Translations under genes and position numbers: made by a program
Assembly (NCBI GenBank): GCA_038503075.1
Contig: JBCAML010000010.1
Coordinates: 1,736,001 to 1,800,000, forward strand
Direction: 5' to 3'
Length of the DNA: 64,000 nt
From: Gyromitra esculenta
Lineage: Eukaryota > Ascomycota > Pezizomycetes > Pezizales > Discinaceae
Shown here: piece after piece, positions 12,701-23,625 of the stretch
How positions within the stretch are numbered: position 1 is the stretch's first letter
Layout: each line of letters starts with the position of its first letter
Notes under the pieces: model-generated
Seen by the model: the letters and a program-made list of their open reading frames with translations, nothing else
Database searches by the model: none
Told to the model about the DNA's origin: nothing

Positions 12701-15107
12701 CGGGAAATAGAGGTTCTGTAGCCTCTGGAGATGGAGACCGTTGACGATCAGCAGGCAACTGAGGGGGAGGAGGAGGCAAGTTCACTGTGGGCAACGTTGG
12801 CTCAGCGGCCTCCGGAGAAACCCTGGTGGACACAGGAGTTGCTGAACGTTGGCGATCGACAGGCCGCGAGGGAGGGGAGGTTGAAGTTGCCCTAGGAGTT
12901 AGACGTTCTGAAGCTGCCGAACTCTGGCGATCGACGTACCGTCGGGGAGGGGAGGTTGAAGTTGCCCTAGGAGCTAGACGTTCTGAAGCTGCTGAACTCT
13001 GGCGATCGACATACCGTGGGGGAGGGGAGGTTGAAGTTGTCCTAGGAATTAGAGGTTCTGAAGCTGCCGAACTCTGGCGATCGACGTACCGCGCGGGAGG
13101 GGAGATCGAAGCCGGCCCAGGAGTAAGACGTTGTGAAGCTGCTGAAGTTTGCCGATCGACGAACTGTGGGGGAGGGGAGGTTGAAGTTGTCCTAGGAATC
13201 AGTTGTTGTGAAACTGCTGAAGTTTGCCGATCAACAAACTGTGCGGGAGGGGAGGTCGAAGTTGCCCTAGGAATGAAATGTTGTGAAGCTGGTGAACTTT
13301 GGCGATCGACAAACCGTGGGGGAGGGGAGGTTGAAGTTGTCCTAGGGATTAGGCGTTCTGAAACAGCTGAGCTCTGGCGATCGACGTACCGTGGGGGAGG
13401 GGAGGTCGAAGTTGGCCTAGGGATTAGATCTCCTGAACCTTCTGAAGCTTGTGGGGAATCTCTCGTCTCCGCAGGAGCTTGGGGCTGTTCACCATTAGTA
13501 GTAGGCGGTGGAGGAGAAGAGGCCGGATTCGCCCCGGAATCCGTAGTCCCCGGAAGACCCCTCACGTCCCCAGGACTTCGACCACTACTTGAAGATGAAC
13601 CTAGGGAAGCTCTTGAACGCGCCGTCCCCCAATTCCAACCACCAAAAGGATTCGGAAAGACCGGTTGGGACCGCTGTCCCTCAGGAAGCACATTTCCACC
13701 ACCTAGGCCATTCAGGGGAAGACCGTTCGTGATCGCGCCAGCTAAGTTTGCTGGAGATGAGAGAGGGCGATCTTGCGGAGAGCCTCTGCGAGGGGGAGGG
13801 CTAATTGGTGCGTTTGCTGTATCATGTCCGTTAGGAAGACGTATTTCAGGCGGACTGTTACCTGTCCCCGTATCACGTACTGTAGCGCCGTTCCCGGGGG
13901 GGTCATCAGCTTGGTTCTCGGGGGTGGTGGGAGGATCCTCGTCGGCCGGTTCACTCGTTGATTTCCTCGGTGGAGGTGGGGGTGGAGGGGGCGGCGGCGG
14001 AGGGGGCGGCGGAGGGGGCGGAGGCGGAGGGGGCGGTTGAGCGCCGCCGCCGGTATTACTACCACCACCACCTCCTCCACCATCTACTCCTCCACCACCT
14101 CCACCACCTCCACCACCTCCACCACCTCCAGCATCTCCTCCACCTCCACCTCCACCTCTGCCTCCACCTCTGCCTCTACCCCCTCTCTGCGCTTCTTTCC
14201 GCGCTGTCCCCCGCCGCGGCGGGAGATCACTATCGTTATTATCACCACCGCCACCACCACCTCCTCCACGACGTCCTGGCCCTTCCTTCTGCCCTCTTGG
14301 CCGCCTCGACGTTTCCCTCAACTGGCCAAACAGGCGCCACGCAGTCCACACACCCATCCCATACGGCGACCAAATCGTCCACTTGAACCACAACCACGCA
14401 CAGAACCACTGAAACCCCCAGACCCGATCCTCCACCCACGCATACTCCGTCTCCGGCAGCAAGAACGCCACAACAACAGTCGCCAGCGCCCACTGCGCCA
14501 CAAACAGCGCTCCCACTCTCCGCATCTCACCCAGCGCGACCACAACCCCAGCATACGGCGAGGTCCACCACACGCTCCACAGCGCCGCGCCCCACACGCG
14601 CACATAGTGGTCCTGCCACGGCAGCACGAACGGCGACACAGCCAGGTATCCCGCGATCGCGTACGCCAGGCGCGGCCAGTCCACGCCGATGTCCACCGCC
14701 CGCGCGAGCACCCCGTACAGCCGCACCCGCCGCTGCAGCCACCGCCGCGCCCACCGCACCCGTCGCTGCCCGTACGGCGACTGCAGCACCACGTACACGT
14801 AGAACGTCCCCACCGTGAACCGCCACTTGGCCAGCCACCAGTTGAGCAGCGGGAAGATCGGCAGCACGGACCACCGCAGGGACAGCACCGCCGTGATGCG
14901 CCGCAGCGCTAGTGCGTAGGCGGCGAAAACTACCCATATCGGGACCACTCTGGGGATCAGCGCGCCGACGCCGTCGACGAAGATTTGGAAGCCGAGTAGT
15001 AAGGGGATGACGTTGGCGAAGAGGAGGAAAATGATGCTCTTGAATTCGCCCTTGAGGATAGATTGGGCTTCGTTGTAGATGGGGCCTAGGAATTTCGGCG
15101 GCGCCAT
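9721..15107 (-). CDS. giant repeat-rich multipass membrane protein (two exons, 1767 aa)
   Basis: Exon 1 is 15107-11042 and exon 2 is 10958-9721. The 83-nt intron (11041-10959) has donor GTATGG, branch AACTAAT and acceptor TATAG, and it restores the frame between two long open frames. Residues 1-275 are hydrophobic with about six to eight membrane segments and Trp-rich, Arg-rich loops. Then come an Arg/Gly-rich run, poly-Gly, a 25-residue poly-Pro stretch, eight tandem 25-residue units (core VDRQSS-A-S---IPR-TSTSPP), a duplicated 83-residue block containing GIKLPGIDDDSP, three acidic SSLEDSDIDNGDDE units and a long (PPAAPPVV)n tract. Exon 2 adds a Glu/Asp run, four KKGPP repeats, a soluble domain and a final membrane helix (TLFTLLLLVMVFMWGLWG). 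I know no family with this layout. A cell-surface or wall-linking role is only a guess. Confidence 0.8.
11160..11540 (-). repeat. intragenic Pro/Ala/Val codon repeat
   Basis: Degenerate 12-15-bp units (on the plus strand GGAGGTGCGGCG, GGAGGAACGACG and variants) encode alternating PPAAPP and PPVVPP. The plus strand is strongly purine-rich, and alternate frames stay open only because of the repeat. Confidence 0.85.
12205..12580 (-). repeat. intragenic duplication of an 83-residue block
   Basis: The segment near 12208-12330 recurs 249 bp further on (about 12457-12579), an exact multiple of three. Both copies encode GIKLPGIDDDSP-TYPWLDDMPTPLR. Confidence 0.8.
12851..13450 (-). repeat. 75-bp minisatellite, eight units, in the giant gene
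   Basis: The word GGCGATCGAC (or a one- to two-base variant) occurs at 12851, 12926, 13001, 13076, 13151, 13226, 13301 and 13376, exactly 75 bp apart. Each unit encodes 25 residues around VDRQSS and TSTSPP. Unit number is likely to vary between strains. Confidence 0.9.
13970..14170 (-). repeat. poly-Pro / poly-Gly coding tract, asymmetric purine-pyrimidine strand
   Basis: On the plus strand about 70 bases of GGN-type triplets (GGAGGGGGCGGC and variants) change abruptly near 14040 to CCN-type triplets (CCACCTCCACCA). On the coding strand this is poly-Gly followed by poly-Pro. Confidence 0.85.
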
Positions 15108-15782
15108 CTTGGGGAGGGAGATAGGTTTGGCTGGTTGGTTTGGCGACGAGAAATGGGGGAAGGGGAATTTGGTAAGGGTGTTTGGGGGGATTTGGGCCTG
15201 GAGGTTTATTTAAAAGTGGGAGCTGAAAGGCATTGATCTCACTGCTCTCTCTCTCTTTTTTTTGAACAAAGGTTCGAGGAGGTTAGTTAGTATAGTTTGG
15301 GCAGAAAAAAAACGAGGAAGGATGGGGAAAATTGCAATAATGTGGTTCCAGAATATGCTGTTTGACAGCGCGCTGTTTGTCCTATATTATATTATTATCA
15401 AGTCCTATACTATAATCCCATTTTGAGTTATACAAACGCCATGTCCAAACCCTCCGTTCCCACCAGAGTTAAACAAAAATCGAAAAATAAGACTCGAAAT
15501 AAAATCAGAAGGGAAATGAAATGAAAAAAAAAAAGGGATTGTTCCCCGATCAAAGGAAGGAGGGGGGGGTGGTACACCTATAGTCTTTGTTCAGTGATAA
15601 ACAAAGGGAAACAATACCCCCTCCGACAAGGGCGCCCCCCCTTACTTTACTCGTCCCTGATACAACAAGCAGAATACTTTTCGACCTCCCAGGCAACCAC
15701 ACCCGTCACAACCGGCCACACATTCTCGACCCAGTCCCACCACCCATCCGTATCCGTCTCTTCATTTTTCAACGCACAAATC
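15108..15782. other. intergenic spacer between two minus-strand genes
   Basis: Promoter side of the giant membrane-protein gene and 3' side of the next. It holds poly-A/poly-G runs at 15520-15570 and TTTAAA near 15208 (on the minus strand about 100 bp before the start codon). No further gene is seen. Confidence 0.5.
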
Positions 15783-17000
15783 CTACACTTGATCAGCCAC
15801 CACCACCCCTAACAAAGAAAAGAAAACCACAAAGAGCGATATGGTGGGTAAATACCGATATTTCGTACAGCCCCAACTCATCTCCCCCCAGATATCGTCT
15901 TTGCCAGCATCGGCTCCGGTCTTGCCCATCGATATTCGCGGCGGCAAACACACATGGTCCGTGAAGCGCCACTCGTCGGAACCAAGTGTCTGCTCGAGCC
16001 GCAGCGACGGGAACGAGAGGTTGTGCGAAGCGATGTTGAACGTGCCCGTGCTGCTAGAGGGATACAGCGCTGAGCTGTTAGTCGTGGCATTGGTATACAC
16101 CGCGTTGTAGCTACCCGCCTTTATTAGTAATGTATCCTTGTAGTTAGGCAGATGTAAAACATACCTAAACGAGCGAAGATCAAACCTCACCCCACCAACC
16201 GGCGAGGGTGTAGCTTTCACCGTCTCATTCCTTCTTCTCGCACCGCCTACCGTCCCATTCCCCCCAACAGCACCATTAGCAGTAGTATTAGTAGTGTTGG
16301 TGGTGGTAGCAGTATTAGCAGTGTTATTATAATACCCCTCCCTCCCCATCTGCACAATCCCCCAATCCTTCACATTCTTATTCTGCACCCTCTCCACCGC
16401 ACCGGCACGATACGGCGCGAACCCCAACGGCATCCGATAATCCCTGACCAAGTCCATCGAATCCACCAGGATCCCGTCCCTGTAATAGCTGACCCTGGAG
16501 GACGCGCCGAGAACGGACGAATTCCCGCCGTCGTACCCAAACCCCTGCAGCACCTCCACCTCCGCCATGAGCACGTACCCATCGCACGCATGCACATACG
16601 CCTTGCGCGCGAACGCATTGCGGAACGCCAGCGCGGACAGCAGGGCGTAGCTGCCCGCGAGCAGCAGCGCCGCCGCCGCGAGCGGGACGTGGAAGAAGCG
16701 CAGACGCGGGTGCGCCCGCGGCGTCAGTGCCTCCTTGAGGTGGCGGTACCGCGCGGACGTGGGGTGGTAGGTGCGGTACAGCGTGAACACGTTGGCGACG
16801 GAGAGCACGGCGGCGCAGGTGCAGAGCACGAGGTTGAGGATGGAGTAGTACCCCAGGCCGTGGGAGCGGAGAGCGTAGGACAGCGGGACGGAGGTCGGGT
16901 GCACGAAGGCGTGGTTCATCAGGACCATGTAGACGATGAAGGCGATGTTGAGAGGGGGGAGGGCGTACTGCAGGACCAGGAGGACGATGGCGAAGTTCAT
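15783..17000 (-). CDS. four-helix membrane protein with glycosylated extracytoplasmic domain
   Basis: A single-exon 405-residue frame starting at the ATG at 17000. Hydrophobic helices lie at about residues 3-25, 50-72, 104-125 and 382-402. The long loop between helices 3 and 4 carries many Asn-X-Ser/Thr sequons, including an Asn/Thr-rich run (NTATTTNTTNTTANG) encoded by trinucleotide repeats near 16270-16330. The loop is therefore probably outside the cytoplasm and N-glycosylated. I do not recognise the family. It follows the giant membrane-protein gene on the same strand, but the 675-bp gap argues for separate transcription. The GC-rich 5' half is typical of expressed genes here. Confidence 0.7.
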   Translation of the reverse strand: MNFAIVLLVLQYALPPLNIAFIVYMVLMNHAFVHPTSVPLSYALRSHGLGYYSILNLVLCTCAAVLSVANVFTLYRTYHPTSARYRHLKEALTPRAHPRLRFFHVPLAAAALLLAGSYALLSALAFRNAFARKAYVHACDGYVLMAEVEVLQGFGYDGGNSSVLGASSRVSYYRDGILVDSMDLVRDYRMPLGFAPYRAGAVERVQNKNVKDWGIVQMGREGYYNNTANTATTTNTTNTTANGAVGGNGTVGGARRRNETVKATPSPVGGVRFDLRSFRYVLHLPNYKDTLLIKAGSYNAVYTNATTNSSALYPSSSTGTFNIASHNLSFPSLRLEQTLGSDEWRFTDHVCLPPRISMGKTGADAGKDDIWGEMSWGCTKYRYLPTISLFVVFFSLLGVVVADQV

Positions 17001-18223
17001 TGTGGCGGTGGAGACTGGACTGTAGAGACTGGGGGGAGTCAGGGAAGTGTGTATATGGCGGGGAGGGGTGTTCGCACCTGTATTGCTCGCAACTGCTGCG
17101 GCGGTGATAGTGACGATAACGACAGCAATGGACAGAGGGACTGGCCGTGGCTGTTCGGAGGGAGAGGAGAATAGAAGGAAAGGAGGGAATCAAGGGGAAT
17201 GTCTCTCAGAGATTAGTCTGAGTCGCAGCACGTGCAGCACGGACAGGATTGGGACAGCGGCTCCGGGTGATTAGCGACAAGCGGACGGACGGTATTCAGC
17301 ACTCCAAAAGGGTCCGAGTGGCAGGAGGGAGCTGGGTGAAGGGAAGTGAAGTGAAGAGTGAAGCTCGCGATAGTGCCAGTGGGGAGTTCTCTCGCAGGCT
17401 GGTGAGGGGTTGGATGACGTTGGGGCAGCGGCTTTCCGCTTCATGGAACGTCACTCGGGCAGACGGCGGGACGAGGGCTGCCTGCCACGCCCCCCGCAGA
17501 ATATAATATACAGGTGCAGCCCAGCCCCCGACACCAAAACACACGCCCATCACCACAGTAACGCTGCAGCCCCTCACTGGCCACCGCGACGGTTAACCAC
17601 CGCCCGTTGCTGGCATCCCGGCTGCCCGGCTCCAACCGTGGCCCGCGTCGCCGGTGGAGAGTCGGGAGATCTGCCGCGTGCATATGCAGTGTGGCCATTT
17701 GTTTCGTCCCAGATGTTCCGTGGCCCGCAAACGGCCCAATCGAGCGCGCCCGAGTGATTCCCCGTGATGTGCATCTCCACATTCCAATCCCGCCCGCATG
17801 CGCACAGAGCCCCAGCAATCGCCCTGTCAACACACGCACGCGACAAAACGCCCCCCCAATGCCCGCGAATAGAGCCCACAGCACCACAGCGTGTCCCACG
17901 AACAATCCCCATCGACAATCCGGGTAGTCTCGACACTCGACACTCGACACTCGACATCGCCAGCCATCAACTACCCACAGCCCAATTCAAAACACAGCCA
18001 TAAACCGTTGATCCGAACACGAATGTCCAATCATAAACTCCCACCCAGCTACCGCTTCTCCGCTCCACCCTGATTCGCTCGCCAGATCACTTCGCTAACC
18101 TCCTCCAAACCCCATTCGCCCGTCACATCCAACGCTTTCGGCCCGATCCGTGTCTATACTGATGCATTCGCCAATCGCATCCAGCGCGCTGTCGAGCATA
18201 AACAGATGATATCACCACAAATC

Positions 18224-18236
18224 AGGGTTAGGGTTT
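18224..18236. other. interstitial telomere-like motif
   Basis: AGGGTTAGGGTTT, nearly two TTAGGG telomere units inside a chromosome arm. Confidence 0.6.
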
Positions 18237-19509
18237 CGGATGGATCATTGGCAGCAGAGGCTCGCCAGCAGGAAATCTGGATGCAACGTCGGGCGGGATG
18301 CTGAGACACACCTAGCGATAAGGTATTCCCCAGCCCTGTGTAGTAGAGATCTTGTGGGGGGTGGCTGAGGATGGATCAGCAGAGAACGGCACGTCGCACC
18401 AGTAACAGGTAGATATCCTACCGTATTAACGAACCTGCTCTCCAGCCGAGTCAGGCCGTGCTTGGGTAGAGCCTGGGCACTGTAAGGGAGAGACTGCTGC
18501 AGCTAGGCTAGGCTCTGCTCTGGCCCTTTTGATCTCTGGGTGCTGATTGGCCTGACAGTTAGTGAGGTGATGGTCTGGAAGCAGAGACAGAGCTCTGAAG
18601 TTTAAACCGCTGTTCACGTTGCTCTAGTTACGTAATACCGAACAGCCGGTATACTCTAGCACGGACTCCGATTCAAACTCAGAATACATACTTCCCCCCA
18701 GTCACCATTCATCATTCCCCACGCCCCACTGAACGATCTAGCATGTTTGCGAAGCACTGGATGGCGTATCGCAAGGCGAGCTTGAAGGATGGGGAGGTCG
18801 ATCCAAAAGTAGGCTGGGTGTGTGCGTTTATGGCTGATTTTCCGGGGTTTAGGCAGGGGTGATTTGCGTTGTGTCTGGGGATGGATGGCGGGTGTCCAGG
18901 TGTCTGAGGAGCGGGGCGCTTAGTGCCGTTGAGAATGGGAGTAAGCAGAAGAGAGAGCGTGGTGGTGATGGGCTGTTTGGGTTTGCTGTGGGTTGCTTAT
19001 TTGTGCTTGGGTTTGGGTTGTCTATATCACGTTATTTCTGGTAGAACCGTAGCCCGTGGGCCATGGGGTAGCTGGACTCGATCGTGGGTTCGCTGCTTGT
19101 AGTGGTTGGGGTTGGGGTTGGTTGCGCTCAGGGTATTGGTGTGGGCGTATTTAGTATTTCAGCGCTGATTCTCGCGACGTTATTGGTCAGCTGCTGATGC
19201 GCAATGGGCTAGAAATAGCTGATTAGCTGACGGCTTACGAACCCCCCCTCAGGCACCGCCTTTGCTTTCTTTCTGCTGCGTCGCCAGATGGTGATAGTCA
19301 CGCTAGCGCTTCACTGGCAGCTAAAAGTTAAGATGGTGTTGCAGACGAGGTTCTTTCCCTCGTTACTACAGAAGACTAGCTCTTGCTGTAAGAATACAGT
19401 CGACACGTACGGGATATCATATTCTCATAAAGTGTATATTCCTATTCACAGCATTCTTACAGCGACAATCACCCACAGCTCTCTCTCTTCTTCTTCTTCT
19501 TCTTGAATT

Positions 19510-20023
19510 CTACACCCAACGGTCGGTCATCCAGTCGAACCCCCCCCTCCCCCCGGCCGTAGAGAAGCCAGGACTCCATCCCCGCACCGACCACGAAAAG
19601 CAGAAACCAATCTCGAGCATCTCTAAGCTGAGGCCAGATAGGATTTTGTATTCAGTCCCTTCCTCTCGATTCCCCCGTAGCCGCGACTTATGTATTTGTA
19701 ATACTGTATTCGCGGGAGCCGAGCACACAAGCTGCAAGAGCAGCGCCACGACGAGCGGAGCGGCGGTAGAGGACATCAGTCGGATTCCCGCAGCGGGGTA
19801 GAGCGAAGAGTTTGTGTGGCTGGTGGGTAATGGGAGTTTGGGATAGGATATTGAGGTGGACGTCGAGCTCGTGTTGGTTGAACCGACAAGAAGGGGTATT
19901 GGTTCGCTTCCAAACGGGCTGGTGGAGAAGCGGGGTATTGTGGTTTTGGGGGAGGCTGTAATTGGTTCTTACCTTCCGTCCATTAGTATCTCTCCTGGTG
20001 GGTCTGGGGGGGGGGGCTGACAT
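19510..20023 (-). CDS. possible small two-exon gene (doubtful)
   Basis: The ATG at 20023 opens a basic, Pro-rich stretch (MSAPPPRPTRRDTNGRK) followed exactly at a codon boundary by a strong donor, GTAAGA, at 19972. A long pyrimidine-containing acceptor (CTGCTCTTGCAG) near 19732 would join it in frame to an open stretch ending at 19510, giving a product of about 90 residues with an aromatic-rich C-terminus (SLEMLEIGFCFSWSVRGW). The phases agree, but the intron would be long for this locus and I recognise nothing in the product. It could equally be chance. Confidence 0.25.
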
Positions 20024-20314
20024 TGCTGCTACGGGTTTTTGATGGTTTGGTGTTTGTTTAGTCGGCGGTAAAGGCGGTAAAGGCTGTCTACAGATGGTCG
20101 CGGTGGACTCTCTCGCCTTCCTCCTATTGAGCTTTCTTCTGGCTCCACTGAGGGCGCCGACATAGCCTTTGGAGGCTTTGAGGCTTTGAGTGTGTAGATA
20201 CTCTTTTCGCCCTGATAGCGAATTCGGTCTGTCGGAGATGCGTTGTCTCTACAACCACGGGAAATGCATCAATTAACACATTGCCCACACAAAAAATGAG
20301 GGTAAAGACACAAA

Positions 20315-20590
20315 ATGATGCCTTTCCTGGGTATGTTTGATGGAAATGCATCAGAGGGTTCATTTACTGATTCCTTTACTAACACCTTTCCCACTTATTT
20401 TTCCTTGGAAAAGGCACAAAGATGGGGAAAGCATCAGGAAAAGCATCAGGTAAAAAGGCATCAGGTAAAAAGCACTGGAAAAGGTACCAGTAATGGCACC
20501 AGTAATGGCATTGATAAAAGCATAAGGGAAAAGACATTGGTAAAGGCATTAAAAACGGAAATTTCCTGCAAAACAGAGGTTCATAGAGTG
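20315..20590. repeat. GCATCA-family degenerate tandem repeat, cluster 1
   Basis: Successive units such as GGAAAGCATCA, GGAAAAGCATCA and GGTAAAAAGGCATCA with 11-15-bp spacing, grading into GGTACCAGTAAT and GGCATTGATAA variants. The same vocabulary recurs at 20.82, 37.73, 38.40 and 38.94 kb. Confidence 0.7.
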
Positions 20591-20819
20591 GTTGATTAAT
20601 ATTGATATACATGAATAGGTAGCATAGGTGATAGGACCAGTGCCTTGATGATAAATAATCTGTGGTGGCAGGCAAAAGACTATGGGTTCGAGTCCCTCAA
20701 AGTTCATTCATTTTGGGTAGAAGTTCTCCAACCTTTAGTGTGGGAAAAGGGATGAAAAAGGGATGGCTATAAAAGCAGGCCTCTATGTACCTAGGACCGG
20801 TATTAGGGGGAAATGGGAT

Positions 20820-20935
20820 GGAAAGGCATCATATTTCCCTAACTGCACATTTACTGATGCTTTTCCTGATGCTTTTCCCACATGAATATTTGGTAGCGAA
20901 TTTGATGCATTCACTGATTCATTTCCCATCGGTGT
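20820..20935. repeat. GCATCA-family repeat, cluster 2 (mostly reverse orientation)
   Basis: Contains two perfect tandem copies of TGATGCTTTTCC at 20855-20866 and 20867-20878, plus GGAAAGGCATCA and degenerate TGATGCATTCAC and TGATTCATTTCC units. Confidence 0.75.
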
Positions 20936-22779
20936 AGATTGTGCATTTATGTTATTACTAGCCCCCCTCTCCCTGCACGATCTCTGGATCTACATGGCAG
21001 AGTAGAAATCGAACGTAGGATCAAAGTGCAAAATGCGAGGCTGGGTTCATGCAGGCTGAATTGAAATGCCAGATCGTCATATAGTATCACTCGATCAAAT
21101 CAGCAGTCTCGCGTCAAAGGAATGCGTATACACAGTGTATACAGAGTCAAGTGGTAAAGGAGACGGCGGGACGAGGAGGGGAATAGTAGAGACAATGGTA
21201 GCGGTAGTGAAAGACGAAGGTTTTAAGAGGCGAAGATGAGAAGAGTGAAAACTAAAGATGGATGAAGATCAGGATTTTAGCTTCATTATCGCTGATAGCA
21301 GAATCACGCAGCCAGTATCCCGATCATCAGTATCGCTTTTTGACTGGTTAGAACTGTAAGCTGCCACCCTAGCCTCGATCCTGTCTACACGAAAGTTGTG
21401 GTTCAGACATCAGAAACTCAAATATTCCCGTGGTACTGATAGGAACTCCGAGTTGTAGCCCGGGAAATATACCTACCCAGACAGAAAGTATATTCCATTA
21501 TATCAAGCACCAGAGATAGGACAAGTCCTTTCACCAGCGCCTCTTAACATCCGATCATCCGGGGATCTGGAACCTACGATTTCGTGGTATGTAACGTGAA
21601 AAGAACGCGAAAGTGACCATCTTCGCTCCTCCACTAGTCGCAGTTATCGCCATTTTAATATTCGCTGTATATACACGTAGTTAACACGAGTTTCGCTTGG
21701 ATATTTATCAAGCGAACTAGTGCTAGTAAGGGAAGTAAGGTTCGAAATGGACTTTACTTATCTCGATCGAACTACAACTGTAAATCTGCGGATACGAGCT
21801 AAGCTAGATTAGGCTTGGTCGGTATACAAGTTCTATCTCAGCAGACCTTAGCTAATGCGAAATAGGAACATCGTGTTATAGAACTCGATAGATATGTTAA
21901 ATCACCTTTCCTCCGATTCTGTATCTACGCCCATCTCTCCAGTCAATAAACTCCTGCCACGAGCAGACAGAAGGCCTTCGTAAATGACTTGTGTGTTTTG
22001 CCAGCTCACTAAAGCCAGCTGGCCAAACCATAAAGTCATAACCCATCACTCGCCATTGCGAAAAAAAAGCAGGGAAAACATCACAACATACCTCTCCGGC
22101 GTTTACAGATAAGAGCTATAATTCTGACAGGACTATCGGCTTTATATCCCACCGAGAAACAAGGCGGAAAACCGATTTGTGATCGCTGATATGTCTGCCC
22201 CACTGTAATACCGAGAACCAACACAGCAAACTTGTTTCTGGCGATCTCTAAAGCCCGGGAACGACGTGTCTGCCTTTTATATCATTTCCCAGCTCTCTCG
22301 TTGTCATCATCTACACTTCACGATCTATGCAGGTACAGCACCCACCCTGGATCACCCATTCTCATTGGCTTCCGATTCCACATAACCTTACATGAAACCC
22401 GTATCTCTTCAATGTAACCCCTCGATGAGATGGCTCGCAACACAAATGCACAAAAACCATTCATATATATAGCAAACCTATCGAACCCTTCCCCACCACA
22501 TGCAGTCCGTCCCCCGCATGAGGCTCTCTCGCATTCTGTGAACCCGCACCGCCATCGCAGAGGTGCAGCTGCAGCGGTCCAATCGGAGTGAAACGCGCAT
22601 CACCCAAACAAAACCGCGATTGCAATACGGGCCGCGGGCATTGCATCACACCATTATCGATATCTCACCACCTCTATCGCATACTTATACCCATACCTTT
22701 ACCCCACCTCCCTCTCAGAAGCTCCCTCTCCACTACACCCTCACAGCAGCTGCGAAGGAAGGAAGACATAAAAAAAAGG

Positions 22780-23238
22780 ATGTCGTCATCATCGTCTGCC
22801 CCACCTGAGGTCTCGTTCGCAGTCCAGACCGTACAATTGTAGCCCCCTCCCCCCTCACCTGCTGCGATAAGCTCCTGATGACAGTGCTGATTAGTTTAAA
22901 TACCACCGCCACAACCCTAATCCCGTCGTGGCTCACGTTGCTCCTCCGGTTCATCCTCCTCACAGCCGCGCTCCCGCTGTTTATCGTAGTTCTATCAGTC
23001 TACATAGTCCACGCCCTAACCGCCTGGAAAGACCAAAGCGTCGAAGTACCCCCCCCCCAATCCCCCCCTCTCCTCACCTTTCATATCCCCCCCTTGCAGC
23101 AGTTGTGCTGACAGCACCTAGATCTCCGAGGCGCCAGTGAGGTATAACCATATCCGCTGGACCTCGCTCCCGCTACTACCAAAAATGGAAGCGGTCCTGA
23201 CATGGAATTGGTACCGCGCGCCGAAGCGCAGGAAATGA
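22780..23238 (+). CDS. small single-pass membrane protein (three exons, 108 aa)
   Basis: Proposed exons are 22780-22838, 22895-23045 and 23122-23238. Intron 1 (56 nt) runs from GTAGCC to ATTAG. Intron 2 (76 nt) runs from GTACCC through a C/T-rich tract and a GCTGAC branch to CCTAG. All phases fit and give MSSSSSAPPEVSFAVQTVQ, then one strong membrane helix (about residues 33-58, LLLRFILLTAALPLFIVVLS), then a basic, Trp-rich tail ending APKRRK. The 5' side is CT-rich. I do not know the family. With a short hydrophilic N-terminus and a positively charged tail it would sit in a membrane with the tail probably cytosolic. Splice sites are inferred; the unspliced alternative (ATG 22878, 77 aa) is less satisfying. 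Confidence 0.5.
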
Positions 23239-23625
23239 CTTGGTTGCGCGTGTAGCTGTCATGGCGACGGGAGGTCTGTGTATGAGGAGTTGCTATGGGG
23301 GGTAGGGCTTGCGGGACTTTTTCTGGCGGTGGTGTTTTGGAATATAGTGTTTGGGTAGTGTGCAGGTGTGCAGGTATACGTTTTTTTTCTTTCTTTTGTT
23401 GTTCGCAGGGGAGGGAGAGGATGCTGTTCTGCTTGAATTTTTTCTTTTGTTTGCGCTGTTTAGTTTTTTTTTCAAGGCGGGCAGGTAGGCGGGGTTCTTG
23501 GTCTCTTTGGGACGGTGACGCTGTATACGAGAAACATGTCTGGTAGTTAGTTACTTTTGAGGGGTGGCTGAAATATGATTGGAATGAACTAACGAACTGC
23601 GTAAAAGTATACTCTTTGGATTCTG

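Larger units (their letters stand above)
17001..22779. other. gene-poor region with scattered repeats
   Basis: The GC-rich 17.2-18.1 kb part has overlapping open frames on both strands that look like composition effects. An ATG-started 39-codon frame at 18743 ends without support. The only candidate gene is the weak one at 19510-20023. Repeats of the GCATCA family lie at 20315-20590 and 20820-20935, and a telomere-like motif at 18224. Confidence 0.45.

Noticed and set aside
12787..14040. 417-codon open frame on the plus strand antisense to the giant gene, and several similar frames at 11124-12012
   Set aside because: They exist because repeat units with periods divisible by three lack stops in several frames. 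They have no promoter or splice support, and the products are simple reflections of the sense repeats.
17296..18073. Overlapping open frames on both strands in GC-rich DNA
   Set aside because: High GC lowers stop frequency. Frames on both strands overlap, none has a family signature or splice pattern, and this is probably a promoter/intergenic region.
20680..20705. GGGTTCGAGTCCC, a tRNA T-arm / Pol III B-box-like word
   Set aside because: Only three base pairs of the T stem form, and no A box, acceptor stem or anticodon arm is found upstream, so not a tRNA gene.
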